A stretch of 56,925 nt of DNA, from positions 1 to 56,925 of the forward strand of contig SVPL01000010.1 of NCBI GenBank assembly GCA_015065925.1. Reading direction: 5' to 3'. The position numbers and the translations under genes are program-made. Position 1 is the stretch's first letter, and every line of letters begins with the position of its first letter. This document shows positions 52,720 through 56,925 of this stretch, one piece after another. The notes beneath the pieces are model-generated. The model was given only the letters and a program-made list of their open reading frames with translations, had not been told where the DNA came from and searched no databases. Origin of the DNA: Oscillospiraceae bacterium (GTDB taxonomy: Bacteria; Bacillota; Clostridia; Oscillospirales; Acutalibacteraceae).

Positions 52720-53502
52720 ATGGAAACCAATAAAGCAGATAGTATAACTGTTATTATGCCGGCGTACAATGCAGAAAAAACCATTGGTGAGGCTGTGAAA
52801 TCGGTCATAGCTCAAACTGTAACAGATTGGGAGCTTATTGTTATTGATGATGGTTCTACAGATAATACCGCAACAATTCTAACCGAGTTAGCAAGTGCTG
52901 ATAGTAGAATTCGTTTTTTACAAAATGAAAAAAACAGCGGAGTATCATTTACCAGAAATCGTGCAGTTGAATTGGCTGATGGTAAATGGATTGCCTTTTT
53001 GGATAGTGACGATAAGTGGTTGCCTGAAAAATTGGAAAAACAGTTGGGATTATTAAAAAAGTATCCTGAAATGGTTGTTTGTTATACTGCATCTTCTTTT
53101 ATAGATAATAACGGTAAACCTTTTAAATATGTAATGGAGGCTATTGAAAGGCTGGATTATAAAACCTTGCTAAGCAAAAATATTATGTCCTGTTCCTCTG
53201 TTATGATTAGGTCTGATGTTATGAAGTTGGTAAAAATGCCAAACGATGCAATGCACGAAGATTATTATGTTTGGCTTACGGTATTGCGTGAGCATAAATT
53301 TGCTTATGGAATTAATGAGCCCTTGTTAATATATCGCTTGTGTCCCAACTCGAAGTCGGCAAGTCGCATAAAATCTGCCAAAATGCTTTTTAATTCCTAT
53401 AGGGCAATAGGATGTAATTTATTTAAAACCATTGTTTTGGTTTTGCGTTATACCCTTTACAGTATTAAAAAAAGGCGAAGAATTTATAATAGCAAAGGTT
53501 AA
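52720..53502 (+). CDS. GT2 family glycosyltransferase
   Basis: 260 residues, GT-A fold: VIMPAYNAEKTIGEAVKSV near the start, VIDDGSTDNT, the nucleotide-sugar-binding FLDSDDKWLPEKLE (DxD-like), and later HEDYYVWLTVLRE. No membrane helix. It adds a sugar to the growing lipid-linked repeat in the cytoplasm. The ATG at 52720 with GGAGG five bases upstream is preferred; a TTG four codons earlier is within the ribosome site. Confidence 0.9.
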   Translation: METNKADSITVIMPAYNAEKTIGEAVKSVIAQTVTDWELIVIDDGSTDNTATILTELASADSRIRFLQNEKNSGVSFTRNRAVELADGKWIAFLDSDDKWLPEKLEKQLGLLKKYPEMVVCYTASSFIDNNGKPFKYVMEAIERLDYKTLLSKNIMSCSSVMIRSDVMKLVKMPNDAMHEDYYVWLTVLREHKFAYGINEPLLIYRLCPNSKSASRIKSAKMLFNSYRAIGCNLFKTIVLVLRYTLYSIKKRRRIYNSKG

Positions 53503-53559
53503 TATTAAGTAAAAATTCTTGAATTTTAAAGTTATTTTGTTAATTTATGGTGGTGGAAT

Positions 53560-54828
53560 ATGAAGGTTTTGGTTATAAGTCATAATCCAATAGGCACCCA
53601 GTGTAATATGGGAAAAACCATGCTTTCGTTATTTTCTGCTCTAAAAAGGGAGGAAATATGCCAGCTGTATATTTATCCCACTTTACCTGATGTTGACCTG
53701 TGCTCCTCCTATTTTCGTATTACAGATAAGGATGTTTTAAGGGCTTATTACAGTTTAAAGTTAAATTGCGGCGAGGTCACTCCCCATTGTGATAGTAGCA
53801 ATATGTATGAAAATGCTCAGGATGAAAAAATATATACAAATCCTAAAAATAAAAATGATATCAGAATGATTTTGCGTGATTTAATGTGGAAATGCGCTCA
53901 TTGGTATACAAAAAAACTTAAATTATGGCTGGAAAAAGAAAACCCAACCTGTATTTTTGTGGCGCCCGGTCCATCAACCTTTCTTTATGATATAGCGCTT
54001 AAAATAGCCAAACAAAGAAATATACCTATAGTTACTTATATTTGTGATGATTATTATTTTGTGAAGACTCCAAAAAAATTATTAGCACGAGTACGGGTTG
54101 CATTTTTAAAGAGGAAAATATCCTGTTTAATGAAGGCAACTTCAAAATTGGTTGTTATATGTGATGCTTTAAAAAAGGAGTATTCCAAGGAGTTTTCCCT
54201 TCCAACCGAAAAAATTATGACGGGCAGTGATTTTGTTTTTGCTAAAAAGCAAGGAACTACCGCCTACCCCACAACTATATCCTATTTCGGTAATATTTGT
54301 TGTAACCGATATATTTCCCTTGCAGAGATTGGAAATGAATTAGATTTAATTAATGAAGAAAAGGGCACAAATTTTAAACTCAATATATATACTTCAGAAA
54401 AAAACAGTCAAATTCTTTTCTGTTTTTCGGGTATTAAATCGGTGAATTTATGCCCCTTTATTTCGGGTAAGGATTTTGAAGAAGCTTTACTTAATTCTCA
54501 TATTCTTCTCCATGTTGAGGCTTTTGATGAAGAAAGCATAGATTTGGTTAAACATTCTATATCCACAAAAATTCCCGACAGCTTGGCTTCGGGGGTGCCC
54601 TTGATGGCTTACGGTCCCGAGTCAATAGCCTCTATTGAGCATTTGCGTTCCAACCAATGTGCCATAATTGCAACATCAAGGGATGAACTTGAAGATGCTC
54701 TTAAAAAGGCATTTTTTGATGAAAATATAAGGAATACTGTGGTGTTAAAGGCTATGGAAACTGCCAAAAAATATCACAGTAACAAAGATAACGGCGATTT
54801 GTTAAGGCAAATCCTTTTAAGTCTTTGA
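53560..54828 (+). CDS. GT-B fold glycosyltransferase
   Basis: 422 residues with the two-Rossmann layout of GT4-like enzymes: KVLVISHNPIGTQCNMGKTM at the start, a central ATSKLVVICDALKKEY, and a C-terminal domain with YFGNICCNRYISLAEI and the acceptor/donor loop SLASGVPLMAYGP with Glu after it. No membrane segment. Part of the polysaccharide repeat-unit assembly set. Sugar and linkage are unknown; similarity to named families is modest. Confidence 0.8.
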   Translation: MKVLVISHNPIGTQCNMGKTMLSLFSALKREEICQLYIYPTLPDVDLCSSYFRITDKDVLRAYYSLKLNCGEVTPHCDSSNMYENAQDEKIYTNPKNKNDIRMILRDLMWKCAHWYTKKLKLWLEKENPTCIFVAPGPSTFLYDIALKIAKQRNIPIVTYICDDYYFVKTPKKLLARVRVAFLKRKISCLMKATSKLVVICDALKKEYSKEFSLPTEKIMTGSDFVFAKKQGTTAYPTTISYFGNICCNRYISLAEIGNELDLINEEKGTNFKLNIYTSEKNSQILFCFSGIKSVNLCPFISGKDFEEALLNSHILLHVEAFDEESIDLVKHSISTKIPDSLASGVPLMAYGPESIASIEHLRSNQCAIIATSRDELEDALKKAFFDENIRNTVVLKAMETAKKYHSNKDNGDLLRQILLSL

Positions 54829-54838
54829 GGAATGATTT

Positions 54839-55651
54839 ATGAACGATTTACAACAAACGGAATTTGAAATTCTTAAATGCTTTATTGAGATATGTGAAAG
54901 ACTTAATCTTAAATATTTTTTAGTTTGCGGAACGGCGCTCGGTGCCGTTAAATATGGCGGTTTCATCCCTTGGGATGATGATGTTGATGTGGCATTACCT
55001 AGAGAAGATTATGAATTTTTTTGCGAGAAAGCGCAGGAGCTTTTGCCCGAGGGATTTTTTCTTCAAACATATAAAACAGATAATAAGTATCCCTGTATAT
55101 TTGCAAAAATCAGAAATTCCAATACCGCATATTTTGAAAAGGCGGTTGCCAAATTTAAAATAAACCACGGTGTATATATTGATATTTTCCCTTTAGACGG
55201 TTATCCCACCAATAAACTTGCTCAAAAAAGAATAGAATTTCAAAAGGTTTATTATGACCTATTACTTTCCTCAAATTTTGATACCGATTGCACCTTAAAG
55301 GTAAAAATTATAAGAAAAATTTTTAGAATTCTGGGCTTTCATAAAAAAACGGCAAAAGCAATTGCAAGATTTGAAAAAAGCATTTCTGCATATCCTACAA
55401 AAAATTCCAAAGTGTGGTGCAATCACGGAAATTGGCAGAAAAAACTTGAATATGCACCAATAGAGCAGTACGGCAACGGCATACCAATGGATTTTGAAGG
55501 AATTAGAGCTGTGGTTCCCGAAAAATATGATGAGTATTTAACCCAAAAATACGGAGATTGGCGTGCTGATTTACCCGAAAGCGAAAAAGTTGGTCATCAT
55601 TATTATTCTGTAATGGATTTAGAAAAATCTTATACCGAATATATGAATTAA
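54839..55651 (+). CDS. LicD family transferase
   Basis: 270 residues, LicD family (nucleotidyltransferase-fold enzymes that attach phosphocholine, phosphoethanolamine or related phosphodiester groups to surface glycans). The signature is YFLVCGTALGAVKYGGFIPW directly followed by DDDVDVALPREDYEFF at about 27-62. The rest, including KINHGVYIDIFPLDGYP, also fits. Ten bases after the GT-B gene. Its presence implies a phosphodiester decoration on the polymer. No choline-activation gene (LicC) is in the window, so the donor is unknown. Confidence 0.88.
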   Translation: MNDLQQTEFEILKCFIEICERLNLKYFLVCGTALGAVKYGGFIPWDDDVDVALPREDYEFFCEKAQELLPEGFFLQTYKTDNKYPCIFAKIRNSNTAYFEKAVAKFKINHGVYIDIFPLDGYPTNKLAQKRIEFQKVYYDLLLSSNFDTDCTLKVKIIRKIFRILGFHKKTAKAIARFEKSISAYPTKNSKVWCNHGNWQKKLEYAPIEQYGNGIPMDFEGIRAVVPEKYDEYLTQKYGDWRADLPESEKVGHHYYSVMDLEKSYTEYMN

Positions 55652-55756
55652 ACGGCAATTCTGGATTGTAAAAATAGAAGGCACAAGCCTCATAAGTGCA
55701 TTTTGTTTTTATAGTTCATTTATATAGATTTTAAAAAATAAAAAAGGAGTTTTATC

Positions 55757-56925
55757 ATGAAAAAATCGTACAAACAGTTACTAGCAATTCTTCTTAGTAT
55801 TGTTATGCTTATCGGTATGCTTCCTATGAATGCTTTTGCAGTTGTTGAGTATACTCAGGGCGAAGACGATTACTACAAATTAGTCTCCAAAAAAGATTGG
55901 GAACTTGCCCCCGGTGTTTCCGAGTCTGAAATTGTTTTAAACAATGCCGCAGGTTCTCACCGTCAGGTTGCTCACGTGGTTGAGGTTGATATTCACAACG
56001 AGTACACCAAGGTTATTCCCAGCTCAAAGGGTATGACTCCTACACCCGGCAACTACGGTGTACAAACAATGGATAAACAAATTGCCTATGCTGAGGCAAA
56101 CGGCTACGGCAATGTTGTTGCAGGTATGAATCTTAGCCTTAGTTGGTACAACGATTCCTATTATGCTGCACACCCTGAACTTATTGGTGAGCCTTTGGGA
56201 TATATTATTCTCGACGGCGTTCAGTACACCAATAGCCAAGGCAAAACAGCCGGAGCAGCAACCTGTTTGGTAATTAACTTTGATGAAAAGGACGGCGAGG
56301 CAAGACCTGCCGATATTCCTAAGACACAAATTCGTGCTACTTCCGACCCAATCACTGGTTGGGAGGAGCAGGTTATTCCCGCTAACTTTGGCTTCCTTGT
56401 TAAGGATGGCGTAAACCTGTATAGTGAGAATCATACTACTGATCCAGCTTCTCGTTCCTTTGTTGGTATTAAGGAAGATGGCACTATCGTTATGGTTATG
56501 AACGACGGTCGTCAGGCTCCCTATTCAACAGGATTTAATAACTATGAGATGGCTGACTTTATGTTATCGTTAGGTTGCGTATATGCAATAAACGGTGACG
56601 GTGGCGGTTCCTCACAGTTCTTCTCTCAGCGTCCCGGTGAAGAAATGGAAATGCATTGTTCACCCTCTGACGGTACACTTCGTGACACAACCCACGGTAT
56701 TTTGGTTATTACTACCGCACCTTCTACCGATGAGTTTGTTCGCGCAGAGATTACAACCGATAATGAATATTATACTCCCGGTTCTCAGGTGCAGTTCGGT
56801 GCAATTGCTACCAACCTTGTTGGTGAATTAGTTGATATGCCTGAGGATATTACTTGGCAATTGGAAGACACTTCATTTGGTACTATTACTGATGATGGCT
56901 TATTCACCTCTAACGGCACTGTTGG
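55757..56925 (+). CDS. Secreted phosphodiester glycosidase-like protein (partial, cut by window end)
   Basis: Starts at the ATG at 55757, after AAGGAG, and runs open to the end of the window (389 codons seen). A signal peptide ends near residue 28 (MLPMNAFAV). The following domain matches the phosphodiester glycosidase (NAGPA-like) family, which removes sugar-phosphodiester caps: VEVDIHNEYTKVI, NVVAGMNLSL, VKDGVNL, and the hallmark INGDGGGSSQFF near 275-286. Next, an Ig-like beta domain begins (VRAEITTDNEYYTPGSQVQF), so it is a multi-domain surface or secreted enzyme. It follows licD after 105 bases; whether it is in the same operon is unclear. Confidence 0.8.
   Translation, partial: MKKSYKQLLAILLSIVMLIGMLPMNAFAVVEYTQGEDDYYKLVSKKDWELAPGVSESEIVLNNAAGSHRQVAHVVEVDIHNEYTKVIPSSKGMTPTPGNYGVQTMDKQIAYAEANGYGNVVAGMNLSLSWYNDSYYAAHPELIGEPLGYIILDGVQYTNSQGKTAGAATCLVINFDEKDGEARPADIPKTQIRATSDPITGWEEQVIPANFGFLVKDGVNLYSENHTTDPASRSFVGIKEDGTIVMVMNDGRQAPYSTGFNNYEMADFMLSLGCVYAINGDGGGSSQFFSQRPGEEMEMHCSPSDGTLRDTTHGILVITTAPSTDEFVRAEITTDNEYYTPGSQVQFGAIATNLVGELVDMPEDITWQLEDTSFGTITDDGLFTSNGTV

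Noticed and set aside
1-56925. tRNA or rRNA genes
   Set aside because: I saw no cloverleaf with CCA-end context or rRNA-like conserved sequence in the intergenic regions; a covariance-model scan would be decisive.

Overview
The window looks like chromosome from a low-GC, Gram-positive, strictly anaerobic gut- or rumen-type member of the Clostridia. An Oscillospirales/Ruminococcaceae-like host is my best guess, but no phylogenetic marker proves it. Supporting signs are AT-rich intergenic DNA, strong AGGAGG ribosome binding sites, many TTGACA-17-TATAAT promoters, several AraC regulators next to sugar genes, a dockerin-bearing secreted protein, a glycyl radical enzyme with its activase, LuxS, MarR-controlled ABC exporters, and GC-rich palindromic intergenic repeats. 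I found no tRNA, rRNA, CRISPR array, transposase, phage gene or replication origin.

Layout. 1-8800: carbohydrate-use modules: a broken DUF2264 gene, a type I phosphomannose isomerase and a GH42 beta-galactosidase divergent from an AraC regulator; a stand-alone Fic protein; then a Gfo/Idh/MocA oxidoreductase and a sugar isomerase/epimerase-like protein divergent from a second AraC regulator. 8850-16900: four tandem paralogous secreted proteins with SipW/TasA-type signal peptides and beta-helix-like C-terminal modules, separated by structured leader repeats, plus a 30-codon remnant of a fifth. 16600-18000: repeat-rich spacer with one small membrane protein. 18050-22040: MarR plus a heterodimeric ABC exporter. 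22120-28730: an ArnT/PMT-like membrane glycosyltransferase and a four-gene GldA/GldF/GldG/DUF4340-type ABC system. 29045-32161: a large secreted dockerin protein with a perfectly in-frame internal duplication. 32400-34110: HD-domain protein, LuxS and a YwlG/UPF0340 protein. 34200-40200: two membrane proteins (one YesL/DUF624), then Lon, EngB and LysA. 40275-44360: a glycyl radical enzyme of unknown substrate, its activase and a divergent AraC regulator. 44450-47725: a TraB/GumN lipoprotein and an unusual GH-A-type glycosidase with an inserted binding domain. 47909-end: an exopolysaccharide/capsule operon (CpsC-, CpsD- and CpsB-like proteins, an SPQTG-anchored surface protein, LCP ligase, phosphoglycosyl transferase, GT2, GT-B, LicD) and a secreted phosphodiester glycosidase cut by the window end.

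How they fit together: two themes dominate. One is plant or host glycan use: GH42, the sugar-epimerase pair, the dockerin protein and the GH-A enzyme, with AraC control for the first two. The other is cell-surface construction: the TasA-like array, the capsule operon with its own sortase-type substrate, and the phosphodiester glycosidase. The most unusual element is the TasA-like array. Its signal peptides, mature domains, C-terminal modules and leaders are shuffled among copies, and one leader is conserved almost perfectly between two copies. It looks like a diversifying surface-fibre or matrix-protein locus whose mechanism I cannot place in a described system.
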